This document shows positions 1-8,789 of a stretch of DNA of 64,000 nucleotides, piece after piece. The DNA is from Bacteroidota bacterium. Its GTDB lineage: Bacteria > Bacteroidota > Bacteroidia > Chitinophagales > LD1. Made by a program: the position numbers and the translations under genes. A model generated the notes under the pieces. The model was given only the letters and a program-made list of their open reading frames with translations, searched no databases and was not told the origin of the DNA. The stretch is from contig JAFDYQ010000003.1 of assembly GCA_018267365.1 (NCBI GenBank), forward strand, positions 124,001 to 188,000. The letters are read 5' to 3'. Position 1 is the stretch's first letter. Each line of letters starts with the position of its first letter.

Positions 1-2
1 TA

Positions 3-764
3 CCATTTCATTTTTGGGCACCTGACGTCTATGAGGGCTCGCCGTCGCTAACCACAGCTATGATGGCTACCCTGTCTAAGGTAGCTGCGATGGCTGCTTT
101 TTATCGTCTTTTCAGTGTGAGTTTTGTCAATAATTTCTCGGGTTTTGCGTGGATACTCAGTGTGGTAGCCGCGCTCACTATGCTGGTAGGCAACCTGACG
201 GCCCTAAATCAGGACTCCTTTAAGCGTATGCTGGCATTCTCCGGTATAGCACATGCGGGCTACATGCTGCTAGCTATCATGTCCCTGTATCAAAACACGG
301 CTAATGCGCTTTTCTTTTATACAGTCGCATACACTTTCGCATCTCTCGGTGCCTTCGCTATCGGTATCTCTGTGATGAAACGCCGTAAGAGCGAGAAGAT
401 CGAAGCTTTTAACGGCCTTGGCAAGAGCAATCCCTTCCAGGCTGTAGCGTTAACCGTATTCATGCTGTCTATGGCGGGTATACCACCGCTGGCAGGATTC
501 TTTGCAAAGTATTATGTCTTCTTTGAGGCTATCAAAACACAGCACCTGGCTGTGGTCATAGTGGCCGTCATCACCTCTGCTATCAGCGTGTACTACTACT
601 TTAAGCTGATACTGGCTATGTGGACCAAAGATAGCGAGGAGACCGATGCTCCGGCTGGCGCCATATCCTACATAGCGATAGCTGCTATCTGCCTGATAGT
701 GACGCTGGCTCTCGGTATACTGCCATCTCTGGTACCATCTATCAATCAGGTAGCCAGCAAGTAA
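3..764 (+). CDS. nuoN: NADH-quinone oxidoreductase subunit N, 3' part (5' end outside window)
   Basis: C-terminal part of subunit N of the proton-pumping NADH:quinone oxidoreductase (complex I), one of its antiporter-like inner-membrane subunits. The frame is open from base 3 with no start codon needed, so the 5' end lies left of the window; about 253 residues are visible, roughly half the usual family length. The visible part begins with the conserved PFHFWAPDVYEG stretch and continues with several hydrophobic helices, including the MAGIPPLAGFFAKYY motif typical of NuoL/M/N proteins. nuoN is normally the last gene of the nuo operon, and no nuo gene follows here, so the rest of the operon is expected upstream. 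The first in-frame ATG (base 60) lies inside the conserved region and is not the start. Confidence 0.95.
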   Translation, partial: PFHFWAPDVYEGSPSLTTAMMATLSKVAAMAAFYRLFSVSFVNNFSGFAWILSVVAALTMLVGNLTALNQDSFKRMLAFSGIAHAGYMLLAIMSLYQNTANALFFYTVAYTFASLGAFAIGISVMKRRKSEKIEAFNGLGKSNPFQAVALTVFMLSMAGIPPLAGFFAKYYVFFEAIKTQHLAVVIVAVITSAISVYYYFKLILAMWTKDSEETDAPAGAISYIAIAAICLIVTLALGILPSLVPSINQVASK

Positions 765-863
765 TCTTATCTCCTTTTTTGACGGGTTATAACAGGCTTT
801 CAGCGAAAAGTCTTTCATGGCATGGGATGAGCCATTATATTCGCTACACCCAAATACACATAC

Positions 864-2099
864 ATGAAATACCGCCTCCATCTGCTACTCGTATCCTGCG
901 CAGCACTGATCATGGTTAGCTGCCAAAACAATAAGAGTGAAGCTCCTGCCGCTGTCTCTGCTGAATTTGAAAAGCAGATACAAGAGAAGCTGGTCAATGC
1001 AAAAGAAGGAGATGTGATAGAACTGCCGGAGGGAACATACAATCTCTCCCGCCCGCTGATACTGGATGGCGTCAAAAATGTGACTATCCGTGGCAAGGGG
1101 ATGGAAAAAACTACGCTGAACTTTGCGGGTCAGAAAGATGGTGCGGAAGGCCTGCGTGTGACTGCCAACGGTATCGTACTCGAAGACTTTGCTATCATCA
1201 ATGCGAAGGGTGACTGTATCAAACTGGAAGACGTGCTGAATGTGACTATACGGAGGATCAAGACCGGCTGGACCAAACTGCACTCCACTGAGAATGGAGC
1301 TTATGCTCTGTACCCCGTATCATGTACCAATGTACTCATAGAAGACTGTGAGGTGTATGGATCTTCGGATGCCGGTGTATATGTAGGCCAGTCCAAGAAT
1401 ATAATCGTGCGCAGAAATAAGGTACACGATAATGTAGCGGGTATAGAGATAGAGAACTGTGTGGATGCAGATGTATACGAGAATAGCAGCTATGACAATA
1501 CAGGCGGCCTGCTGGTGTTTGACAATCCCGACTTGCCGGTCAAAAACGGTATGCGCTGCAGGGTGCACAACAATAAGATAACGAATAATAATACGGTCAA
1601 CTTTGCTACCAAGGGTACCTCCGTAGCTGAGGTGCCGGCCGGAACGGGCTTCATCATCATGGCTACCAACCAGTGCGAGATCTACTCCAATGAGATCACC
1701 GGACACAATACGACGAGCGGTGCTATCATCAGCTACCTGGTACTGAAGAAGCCCTATAAAGATCAGGACTATGATCCATACTGCGGAGGTATCTTCGTAC
1801 ATGACAATACAATTAAACGTGGTAGTGGCAGGGCTGATGCCAGTGTGACACTAGGTAAGCTCCTGACTGCACTTTTTGGCGATAAGGTGCCTGACATCAT
1901 CTTTGACGGTAGTGTGAACCCGAGCTACAAGAATAACGACGGCACTATTAAAGAGGACGATAAGATTTGCCTCCACGCCAATGGAGATATCAGTTTTGCC
2001 AATCTTGATTTTGCCGGAGGCAATAAGAATATGAGTATGGACCTGACCAAGATGGACTGCTCTGTGCCGGCATGGCAGGATGTGAAGCTCACACAGTAG
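864..2099 (+). CDS. Right-handed parallel beta-helix lipoprotein
   Basis: A 411-residue predicted outer-membrane or periplasmic lipoprotein. The N-terminus is a lipoprotein signal with a lipobox ending in MVSC near residue 20. The rest is a solenoid of short beta-strand repeats (for example NVLIEDCEVYGSSDAGVYVG and NIIVRRNKVHDNVAGIEIEN), which indicates a pectate-lyase-like right-handed beta-helix. Such folds occur in polysaccharide lyases, NosD-type proteins and a Bacteroidota/Proteobacteria family often paired with a diheme cytochrome. No cytochrome or lyase partner is adjacent, and I see no catalytic signature that fixes a substrate. It lies 99 bases after nuoN and 33 bases before engB on the same strand, so co-transcription is possible. 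The fold is well supported, the function is not. Confidence 0.8.
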   Translation: MKYRLHLLLVSCAALIMVSCQNNKSEAPAAVSAEFEKQIQEKLVNAKEGDVIELPEGTYNLSRPLILDGVKNVTIRGKGMEKTTLNFAGQKDGAEGLRVTANGIVLEDFAIINAKGDCIKLEDVLNVTIRRIKTGWTKLHSTENGAYALYPVSCTNVLIEDCEVYGSSDAGVYVGQSKNIIVRRNKVHDNVAGIEIENCVDADVYENSSYDNTGGLLVFDNPDLPVKNGMRCRVHNNKITNNNTVNFATKGTSVAEVPAGTGFIIMATNQCEIYSNEITGHNTTSGAIISYLVLKKPYKDQDYDPYCGGIFVHDNTIKRGSGRADASVTLGKLLTALFGDKVPDIIFDGSVNPSYKNNDGTIKEDDKICLHANGDISFANLDFAGGNKNMSMDLTKMDCSVPAWQDVKLTQ

Positions 2100-2132
2100 T
2101 TTCTAGCAGCTATTTAATATCTTCGGCCTCGT

Positions 2133-2783
2133 ATGGAGGTGAAAAATGCAGCATACGTAGCTACCTACGTAGATGTCAAAAAGTGTCCCAATTCTTTTAT
2201 GCCGGAGTATGCTATGATAGGCCGCTCTAATGTGGGCAAGTCTAGCCTGATCAACTATCTCTGCAATCATAAGGGGCTGGCAAAGACCTCTGCCACTCCG
2301 GGCAAGACACAAACGATCAACTACTTTGTGATCAATCATAGCTGGCACCTGGTGGATCTGCCGGGATACGGCTATGCCCGTGTGTCTCAAGACAGCAGAG
2401 CGAAGTGGAAAGGAATGATCTATAACTACCTGGAATTTCGTGAGCAGTTGCAATATGTCTTTGTGCTGATCGACTCCCGTATACCGCCTCAGGCTATAGA
2501 TCTGGAATTTATCAACTGGCTGGGAGAGAAGAATATTCCCTTCGTTATTGTCTTCACCAAGGCTGACAAGCCAGCCGGTAAAGAAACGCTGATCAATATC
2601 GAGCAATTTAAGATAGCGCTAAAAGAAAGCTGGGATGAACTGCCCGATATGTTTGTGACCTCTTCAGAGAAAAGGACCGGCAAAGAACTGCTCCTGAAAT
2701 TTATAGAAGAAGCCAATAAAGAATACCACAGCAGGGGCAAAGGCGGATCAGCTATAGAAGCCGAGGCCGGCGAAGAGGATTAA
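2133..2783 (+). CDS. engB: Ribosome biogenesis GTP-binding protein EngB/YsxC
   Basis: A TRAFAC-class GTPase of the EngB (YsxC/YihA) family, cytoplasmic, needed for assembly of the large ribosomal subunit. At 216 residues it has family length. The GTPase motifs are in order: P-loop GRSNVGKSS at residues 30-38, the switch I region around TSATPGKT (52-59), G3 DLPGYG (75-80), G4 TKAD (142-145) and a G5-like SSE (177-179). The DLPGYGYA signature is diagnostic of EngB. The last ~25 residues are charged and Gly/Glu-rich, a lineage-specific tail. The stop is two bases from the end of the convergent thioredoxin-like gene. Confidence 0.95.
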   Translation: MEVKNAAYVATYVDVKKCPNSFMPEYAMIGRSNVGKSSLINYLCNHKGLAKTSATPGKTQTINYFVINHSWHLVDLPGYGYARVSQDSRAKWKGMIYNYLEFREQLQYVFVLIDSRIPPQAIDLEFINWLGEKNIPFVIVFTKADKPAGKETLINIEQFKIALKESWDELPDMFVTSSEKRTGKELLLKFIEEANKEYHSRGKGGSAIEAEAGEED

Positions 2784-2785
2784 TT

Positions 2786-3343
2786 CTATTTCTTCCACTT
2801 GATATTGCAGCCTATACTGGGGCGCTGGCGTGGTGATGGTTTGTCACCACTTAGTATGGCATCCAGCGCCGCCCTGATATCCTTGCCGTCATTTGGTGTC
2901 GTATTACCCGGGCGGGAGTCGTCTAGCTGTCCGCGATAGACGAGTTTCAGATCTTTATCATAGATGAAAAAGTCGGGTGTGCAGGCGGCCTCATAAGCTC
3001 TGGCCACGGCCTGAGACTCATCGTAGAGATAGGGGAAAGGGTAATGCAGCTCTTCAGCTACGCGCTTCATCTGCTCTGGAGCATCATCAGGTTGTGCGGA
3101 GATATCATTGGAACTGATCGCAATGAATGCAATGCCTTTTGCGTTGTAATCATTAGCGAGTTGAACTAGTTGTCCGTTGATATGCTTGACGTAGGGGCAG
3201 TGATTGCAGATGAACATGATGACAGTAGCCTGGCCACCTTTCAGCGCATCAAGTGATAAGGCCTGGCCGCTGACAGTATCGGGCAAAGAGAAGAAAGGTG
3301 CCGGAGACCCGAGGTCGATCATGTGAGAAGGGGTGAGCGCCAT
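2786..3343 (-). CDS. Thioredoxin-fold protein with CNHC active site (AhpC/TSA-like)
   Basis: A thioredoxin-like protein of about 185 residues. It has an AhpC/TSA-type opening (LGSPAPFFSLPDTVSG), a CxxC active site of sequence CNHC followed by PYVKH, a cis-proline context (CTPDFFIYD) and a C-terminus ending GCNIKWKK with one more cysteine. The start chosen is the ATG at 3343, where the family normally begins (MALTPS). An upstream in-frame ATG at 3430 would add 29 residues including a weakly hydrophobic stretch that could be a signal peptide, so the localisation is uncertain. A clear paralogue lies at 60087-60719. Likely a thiol-disulfide oxidoreductase or peroxiredoxin-related enzyme; the substrate is unknown. 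Confidence 0.85.
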   Translation of the reverse strand: MALTPSHMIDLGSPAPFFSLPDTVSGQALSLDALKGGQATVIMFICNHCPYVKHINGQLVQLANDYNAKGIAFIAISSNDISAQPDDAPEQMKRVAEELHYPFPYLYDESQAVARAYEAACTPDFFIYDKDLKLVYRGQLDDSRPGNTTPNDGKDIRAALDAILSGDKPSPRQRPSIGCNIKWKK

Positions 3344-3617
3344 AGAGAGGTAATTTGCAGCGAAGCTAGTATAAAGAAGGATGGATATGTAGAGCAGCGG
3401 ATTTTCTTTATGTACATATTCCTTTCGCATTATCCAAAGAATGACTTTACAATTTATTCACATTGAGCCCGGTGTACTTGGCATTTCCACTAGGTTCCAC
3501 GATTGGATTGTGAACATTTTAAGGTGCAGTGTGTGGGTGGCAGGTTCAGAAATTATTCCGAACTTATCCTTCCATAAATGATAGCTAAAATGAACATTTG
3601 CACCCCCGCAAATATTT

Positions 3618-3623
3618 AGGAGA
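3618..3623 (+). promoter_or_regulatory. Shine-Dalgarno-like site of dnaB
   Basis: AGGAGA lies eight bases before the dnaB ATG at 3632. Bacteroidota genes rarely have strong Shine-Dalgarno sites, so this one is notable and supports the chosen start. I see no other clear feature in the 200-base spacer (3431-3631) between the divergent thioredoxin-like gene and dnaB. Confidence 0.5.
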
Positions 3624-3631
3624 GTAAGAAC

Positions 3632-5218
3632 ATGGCTGACCAATTGGATACCGGCACTAAACGGAAATTTGACGCTGTAAATCGCCGATCAGGTGCTAAT
3701 AATATAGACGCAACTGCTGGCGAGTTTGGCAAGCTGCCGCCACAGGCGCGCGATTTTGAGGAGGCGGTACTGGGCGCTGTGATGATAGAGGACAATGCGA
3801 TAGATGATGTCATTGAGTTTCTGCAGGAGGATGCTTTTTATGTAGATGCGCATAGGCGCATATACAAAGCGGTGAAGCAGCTCTATCTGACTGAGTCGCC
3901 TGTAGATCTGCTCACGGTGACGGAGCAGCTGCGCAAGAATGGTGACCTGGAGGCAGTGGGCGGAGCCTACTACATAGCCCAGCTCACTAATAAAGTAGGC
4001 TCGGCCGCCAATCTGGAGTACCACGCCCGTATCGTATCTCAGAAGTATATACAGCGCATGCTGATCTCCTCCAGCAGCGAGACGATCAAAGAGGCATATG
4101 AAGATGGAGCAGATGTATTTCAACTGCTGGATAAAGCAGAGAGCAATCTCATGCTGATCTCTGAGAATAACGCCAAGAAAAGTAGCATGGATATAGCCTC
4201 TATCATCCGCAAGGAGCTGGAGGAGATAGATGTACGAATGAATAATGATGAGCACCTGAATGGTGTGCCTACCGGATTTATGGAGCTGGACAGGGCTACA
4301 GGTGGCTGGCAAAAGTCTGACCTGATCATCGTGGCGGCCCGCCCCGGTATGGGTAAGACAGCCTTCACGCTGGCGCTGGCACGCAATAGCAGTGTAGACT
4401 ATAAAAAACCCGTGGCGTTCTTCTCCCTGGAAATGAGTGGCAACCAGCTGGTACAGCGTCTCATTTCTATGGAGTCTGAAATACCTGCTGAGAAGATCAG
4501 GAGGGGCAGCCTGGAGAAGCACGAATTTCAACAGCTGACATCCAAGATCGACTCGCTGAGCAAGGGACAACTCTTTATAGATGATACACCGGGTATCAAC
4601 ATCTTTGAGCTGCGCTCTAAGTGCCGCAAGCTGAAGCAGAAGCATGACATCCAAATGATCATCATAGACTACCTGCAGCTGATGAGTGGTACGAGCGAGG
4701 GCAAAGGCGGCGGCAATCGTGAGCAGGAGATCTCTCAGATATCGCGCTCGCTCAAGGGTCTGGCCAAGGAGCTGAACGTGCCCGTGATAGCGCTCTCACA
4801 GCTGAGCCGTGCTACAGAGACCCGCGGCGGCAGCAAGAAGCCGATCCTGTCTGACCTCCGCGAATCCGGCGCCATAGAGCAGGATGCGGATATTGTGATC
4901 TTCCTCTATCGGGGCGAGTACTATGGCCTGCTGACGGATGAGGATGGCATGGACCTGAAGGGTATAGCGGAGATCATAATAGCGAAGCACCGTAATGGTC
5001 CGCTGAAAACAGTCAAGGCAAGATTCATAGACCGCTTTGCCAAATTTGCGGACTTCGATGAATTCCAGAATAATGATGCGATCATAGAAGTGCAAGCAGG
5101 AGGGGAGAAGCGCATCTTTAAGAAGATACAATCCAAGATGAATGACGAGTTTGATGCAGAGAAGAAGCATGGTAAGGGTGACTTTGCCGGTGAGGATGAT
5201 GACTCTGTACCTTTCTAA
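3632..5218 (+). CDS. dnaB: Replicative DNA helicase DnaB
   Basis: The hexameric 5'-3' helicase of the replication fork. The 528-residue protein has the N-terminal DnaB domain (about residues 35-140, beginning PPQARDFEEAVLGAV) and a RecA-like C-terminal ATPase domain. The latter carries Walker A ARPGMGKT (236-243), the FSLEMS motif (about 264-269), Walker B MIIIDYLQL (342-350), and the conserved QLSRATETR and SDLRESGAIEQDAD segments. The N-terminal ~35 residues are a hydrophilic extension. The C-terminal tail after about residue 490 is charged and ends DDDSVPF, reminiscent of acidic tails that bind partner proteins, although that role is only inferred. No intein or other insertion is seen. Confidence 0.97.
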   Translation: MADQLDTGTKRKFDAVNRRSGANNIDATAGEFGKLPPQARDFEEAVLGAVMIEDNAIDDVIEFLQEDAFYVDAHRRIYKAVKQLYLTESPVDLLTVTEQLRKNGDLEAVGGAYYIAQLTNKVGSAANLEYHARIVSQKYIQRMLISSSSETIKEAYEDGADVFQLLDKAESNLMLISENNAKKSSMDIASIIRKELEEIDVRMNNDEHLNGVPTGFMELDRATGGWQKSDLIIVAARPGMGKTAFTLALARNSSVDYKKPVAFFSLEMSGNQLVQRLISMESEIPAEKIRRGSLEKHEFQQLTSKIDSLSKGQLFIDDTPGINIFELRSKCRKLKQKHDIQMIIIDYLQLMSGTSEGKGGGNREQEISQISRSLKGLAKELNVPVIALSQLSRATETRGGSKKPILSDLRESGAIEQDADIVIFLYRGEYYGLLTDEDGMDLKGIAEIIIAKHRNGPLKTVKARFIDRFAKFADFDEFQNNDAIIEVQAGGEKRIFKKIQSKMNDEFDAEKKHGKGDFAGEDDDSVPF

Positions 5219-5313
5219 GGTCGTATTTCAATCAACTGCACGTTCATGCCTATATACCGTTTGAAACATATCAATCAGTATTTATATGTTAGCATTGGCT
5301 TATTTACCAATGC

Positions 5314-5598
5314 ATGGCACCTCATAGGATACCTACCGTAGAAAAAGTTTCTAAAGCGCTGGGCGATGCCAACAGGCTCAAAATATTGCAATATATCTCA
5401 CAGAGTGAGGGCCTGGGTCAATGCTCTGAGATCCAAAGCTTTATAGACCTGGCTCAGCCATCTATCTCGCATCATATAAAGATACTACTGGAGGCTGGCC
5501 TGATCGTGCAGAAGAAGAAGGGCAGAAACCACTACTACTCTCTCAATGAGGGGACGCTGGATAATTATGCCAGTTTCCTGAAGCAATTGACAGTTTAA
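5314..5598 (+). CDS. ArsR-family winged-helix regulator
   Basis: A 94-residue DNA-binding protein with the ArsR/SmtB-type winged helix: KALGDANRLKILQYI (helix 1), a recognition helix around LAQPSISHHIKILLEAGLI, and the wing VQKKKGRNHYYSLN. One cysteine (GQCSEI) lies before the recognition helix, but there is no CxC or ELCVCDL metal site, so it may sense something other than metal or respond to redox. Its stop overlaps by four bases the end of the convergent deacetylase-like gene. No obvious target gene is adjacent in the same direction. Confidence 0.85.
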   Translation: MAPHRIPTVEKVSKALGDANRLKILQYISQSEGLGQCSEIQSFIDLAQPSISHHIKILLEAGLIVQKKKGRNHYYSLNEGTLDNYASFLKQLTV

Positions 5599-6893
5599 TA
5601 CGTCGCACTGAAAAGGTCTGGCCGGTAAAACTCTGTGATAAGTGAGGCCTGCGTCATACAAGTCCATCTCTCCTGCTGAAAGTACCGAAGGAGAACCTCA
5701 TATAGTGCCTCATATCCGGCATAGAGCATGTCGTCAAAGAAGTTGTTGTGAAAATTGATGGTAACTATCGTCTCTTCTTTATTAGCATCTAGCCAGCTGA
5801 TCAGTTCTTTTTCTGCTTGTTTTACGGTTTTGCCTTGATAAAAGAAACTGCCATCCATGATATTCATAGGCACCTCTATAAGGTCGTAAACACGTTTTTC
5901 ATCCACATTGTACGGCATAAATGGAAGGCCGTAACCGTTGCGAAAGCCGTAGTCCTGTGAATGCCCCAAAGAGGTATCAAGGATAATATCAGATCGCTCT
6001 AACTCTTGCCAGGCCTCCGGCAGGGTAAATTTGAGAAAGTGATATCGCTGACTTTTAGTTGTATCTACCAGATTGAAATTTTTTAGTTCGTCATTCATGG
6101 TGAGGGGGCCTATGCACTTATGCAGGCCGTTTTCAAAACCCCGATCCCGTATGCGCGATATCTGCTGAGCTATCTGCGGAGAAAGAAAATTGTAATCAGC
6201 ATTGTGTTTGTCTTTGCGCGTCAGCCAGAAGAAGGATGACTGGAAGCCATATTTATCTTCCAGATCCATAATACGATCCATATTTAGCCAGTCAGGCTGA
6301 CCAGTATAATGGCGCCAGAGCAGACCGGGAATCTTGTGGTATTGGTGCGTTTTGAGGGCGTAGTCGCCATTCTGGTTTTTGGCGCCGAAGATGGTATCTA
6401 TGTCATGTGTCAGAAAGAAGCCCGACTTGCGCTTTGTAGTTTTGAGCTGCGCAAGAGTGGGGTGAGATAGCATAAACGCGTCTATCAGTTCCTGGACGAT
6501 ATTGTGGTGAAGGGTCTGTGAGTGATATTGCAGACTGTCTTTATATGGGAAACGGCCATACAGGTCTAATTTAAGGGCAGCGTACTCTTGCAGCGAATTT
6601 ACCAGATAAAAGATGCTGGCGAGAAGATCCTTGCCTCCCTCTAGGTCATAGAAATAATAAGAGCCTTGGGCTAAGTCCTTAAGAGCAGAAAAGTCTTGGC
6701 TGGTTAAATATTGATAAAAGGGAGTGCAGAGAAGAATGCCTGAGTCGAACCGATCACCTACGCCGAGGGCTGCATCAGAGGGACTATCTGTATAGGTAAA
6801 AGCCACGCCCTTATTGAATGCTATCAGCTGAAGCGTATAGTGAATAAAATGCCTACCGGGTAGGTCATTTGCCAGATATATCTTCAAAGACAT
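5595..6893 (-). CDS. Polysaccharide-deacetylase-like protein
   Basis: A 432-residue protein with a Bacteroidota-type N-terminal domain of unknown function (about residues 1-130) and a polysaccharide-deacetylase-like NodB barrel. The hallmark FFLTHDIDT (the TxD motif) is near residue 140, with later conserved LHKCIG and INFHNNFF segments around the expected histidine positions. The start is set at the ATG at 6893 (MSLKIYLAND) rather than three codons upstream. The protein lacks a signal peptide, so it probably acts in the cytoplasm on a glycan precursor or is a non-secreted homologue. It diverges from the asparagine synthase gene with 65 bases between starts; in this phylum such pairs often lie in surface-glycan loci. 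Substrate and activity are not proven. Confidence 0.75.
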   Translation of the reverse strand: MSLKIYLANDLPGRHFIHYTLQLIAFNKGVAFTYTDSPSDAALGVGDRFDSGILLCTPFYQYLTSQDFSALKDLAQGSYYFYDLEGGKDLLASIFYLVNSLQEYAALKLDLYGRFPYKDSLQYHSQTLHHNIVQELIDAFMLSHPTLAQLKTTKRKSGFFLTHDIDTIFGAKNQNGDYALKTHQYHKIPGLLWRHYTGQPDWLNMDRIMDLEDKYGFQSSFFWLTRKDKHNADYNFLSPQIAQQISRIRDRGFENGLHKCIGPLTMNDELKNFNLVDTTKSQRYHFLKFTLPEAWQELERSDIILDTSLGHSQDYGFRNGYGLPFMPYNVDEKRVYDLIEVPMNIMDGSFFYQGKTVKQAEKELISWLDANKEETIVTINFHNNFFDDMLYAGYEALYEVLLRYFQQERWTCMTQASLITEFYRPDLFSATY

Positions 6894-6958
6894 GTAAAAC
6901 AATAATAGCTAATAAAGGCGGTTTTGCTAATTTTAATTTTGAAAAGGAATCCATCCCG

Positions 6959-8788
6959 ATGTGCGGTATAGCCGGTTTTATCAACCATAGTCTCAGCGAG
7001 CAAAACAAGAAAGCTCTCAACTACAAAATGCTCGGCACCATTATACACCGTGGACCTGAGAATAGTAATGTGTGGACTGAGGGCGTCGTGTCTCTTGGAC
7101 AAAACCGCCTGAAGATTATAGACCTGTCTGATGCTGCCAATCAGCCATTTGACTATATGGACCTCGTGATCATCTTTAACGGAGAGGTATATAATTATAT
7201 CGAGGTCCGCGAAGAGTTGCGCAAGATGGGGTATCACTTTCGCACTAACGGAGATACAGAGGTGATAGGCGCAGCCTACAAGGAATGGGGTGATGCCTGT
7301 GTGACGCGCCTGATCGGAATGTGGGGACTGGCCATTTGGGATATGTCTAAGAAACGCCTTTTCTGCTCACGCGATAGATTTGGCATCAAACCATTTTACT
7401 ATATCTCGCAGGGTGGTGATCTCTACTTTGCATCGGAGTACAAGCCGCTAAAAGAGTTAACCGTTTTTGATCGCAAACTGAATGTGGAGCAAATACAACG
7501 TGGCATCACGATGTCATGGGCGGTGTACCGGGACCAGACCTACTACAGCAGCATAACCGCGCTGATGCCAGCACACAATCTAGTTTATGAGGATGGCAAT
7601 ATCACTATATCTCGCTACTGGGATGTAGACCTCAGTGCTCCTAAATCAACCCTGAGCAGGAAAGAAAAAGAGGAGCGTTTTTACGAGTTGTTTGAAGAAA
7701 GCGTGAGGCTGCATGCCCGTAGTGATGTGCGCAATGGCACGTGCCTGAGTGGCGGGCTCGATAGCTCTGCCATATCCAGCGTCTATTCCACATTATTTCC
7801 CGAGTCGCTGATCAAGTCTTTCTCCATCTACTACGGAGGTGCCGGAGCTGTGGACGAGCGCCCGTTTGTAAAAGAGGTAGTCAATAAATATCCTAATATT
7901 GAGCCGTACTATTTTACACCTACGGATCAGGATATAGCAGATAGTTTCCATCGCGTAGCCTTTCATGCAGATGTACCTCTGCTGGGGTCTTCTTACCTCT
8001 CTCAGTATTTTCTGATGAAGCTGGCAAAGAGCGAAGGTGTGACGGTGGTACTGGATGGACAGGGATCAGATGAATATCTGGCAGGTTATCTTCATTCATT
8101 CTACCGGCTACTGGCGCAGGATGCGGCATCGCTTCACTGGGGTGATTATATCCGTACCTTTGTATCGCATCTTTCGCGCGAACATTATGGCATCGGCAAG
8201 GCAGTGGATATCAAGATGAAAACGCTGGCCTCTATGCTATATGACGAGAATGGCATCTATAATCTGGAGCTTTCTCGCAAAAAGGCATATTTCAGGAGCG
8301 AGGCCGCAGTAAGTTTTGAGAAAAAAACAGATGACCGCGTGGATAATTTTTTATATCATCTGCTACTTAATACAACACTACAAACATTATTACACTTTGA
8401 GGACAGAAACTCCATGGCTTTTTCATTAGAGTCACGGGTGCCTTTTCTTAATCATAAGCTGGTAGAATTCGCATTCTCTCTACGCAATGAGGATAAAATC
8501 AGCAATAAGGCAGAGACGAAATTTATACTGCGGGAATCACTGAAGAAGGTTTTGCCGCAGGCCATCTACGAACGTAAGGATAAGAAAGGATTTGTAACAC
8601 CGGGAGAGAAACGCTGGCTCAATGGGCCACTAAAGTTTCTACTGGATATAGACTATGCCAGGTTGGATTTTATGGATCAGGACCGTCTGAAAGGACTCAT
8701 TGATAATTATAAAAAAGGTGATACCACTCATGGGGCATTTGTGTGGAGGATACTATGTCTGCATTATTGGCTAAAAGAATTTAACTGA
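6959..8788 (+). CDS. asnB: Asparagine synthase (glutamine-hydrolysing)
   Basis: Class II glutamine amidotransferase fused to an ATP-dependent synthetase, 609 residues. Cys2 (MCGIAGF) is the nucleophile exposed after Met removal, which fixes the start at 6959 although the frame is open further upstream. Glutaminase motifs include RGP (31-33), NGEVYNY (74-80) and RDRFGIKP (138-145). The synthetase PPi loop SGGLDSS is at 264-270. The family includes housekeeping AsnB and enzymes that amidate sugars or proteins in polysaccharide clusters. The divergent deacetylase-like gene makes a surface-glycan role possible, but sequence alone does not separate these options. The YetF-like gene begins two bases after its stop. 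Confidence 0.92.
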   Translation: MCGIAGFINHSLSEQNKKALNYKMLGTIIHRGPENSNVWTEGVVSLGQNRLKIIDLSDAANQPFDYMDLVIIFNGEVYNYIEVREELRKMGYHFRTNGDTEVIGAAYKEWGDACVTRLIGMWGLAIWDMSKKRLFCSRDRFGIKPFYYISQGGDLYFASEYKPLKELTVFDRKLNVEQIQRGITMSWAVYRDQTYYSSITALMPAHNLVYEDGNITISRYWDVDLSAPKSTLSRKEKEERFYELFEESVRLHARSDVRNGTCLSGGLDSSAISSVYSTLFPESLIKSFSIYYGGAGAVDERPFVKEVVNKYPNIEPYYFTPTDQDIADSFHRVAFHADVPLLGSSYLSQYFLMKLAKSEGVTVVLDGQGSDEYLAGYLHSFYRLLAQDAASLHWGDYIRTFVSHLSREHYGIGKAVDIKMKTLASMLYDENGIYNLELSRKKAYFRSEAAVSFEKKTDDRVDNFLYHLLLNTTLQTLLHFEDRNSMAFSLESRVPFLNHKLVEFAFSLRNEDKISNKAETKFILRESLKKVLPQAIYERKDKKGFVTPGEKRWLNGPLKFLLDIDYARLDFMDQDRLKGLIDNYKKGDTTHGAFVWRILCLHYWLKEFN

Positions 8789-8789
8789 T

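Noticed and set aside
3458-3643. Possible small protein between the thioredoxin-like gene and dnaB
   Set aside because: No recognisable sequence, and it overlaps the dnaB start and its ribosome binding site.
3689-4654. A 321-codon reverse-strand frame within dnaB
   Set aside because: It is a shadow of a conserved gene; its translation has no domain or membrane logic, and dnaB is intact on the plus strand.
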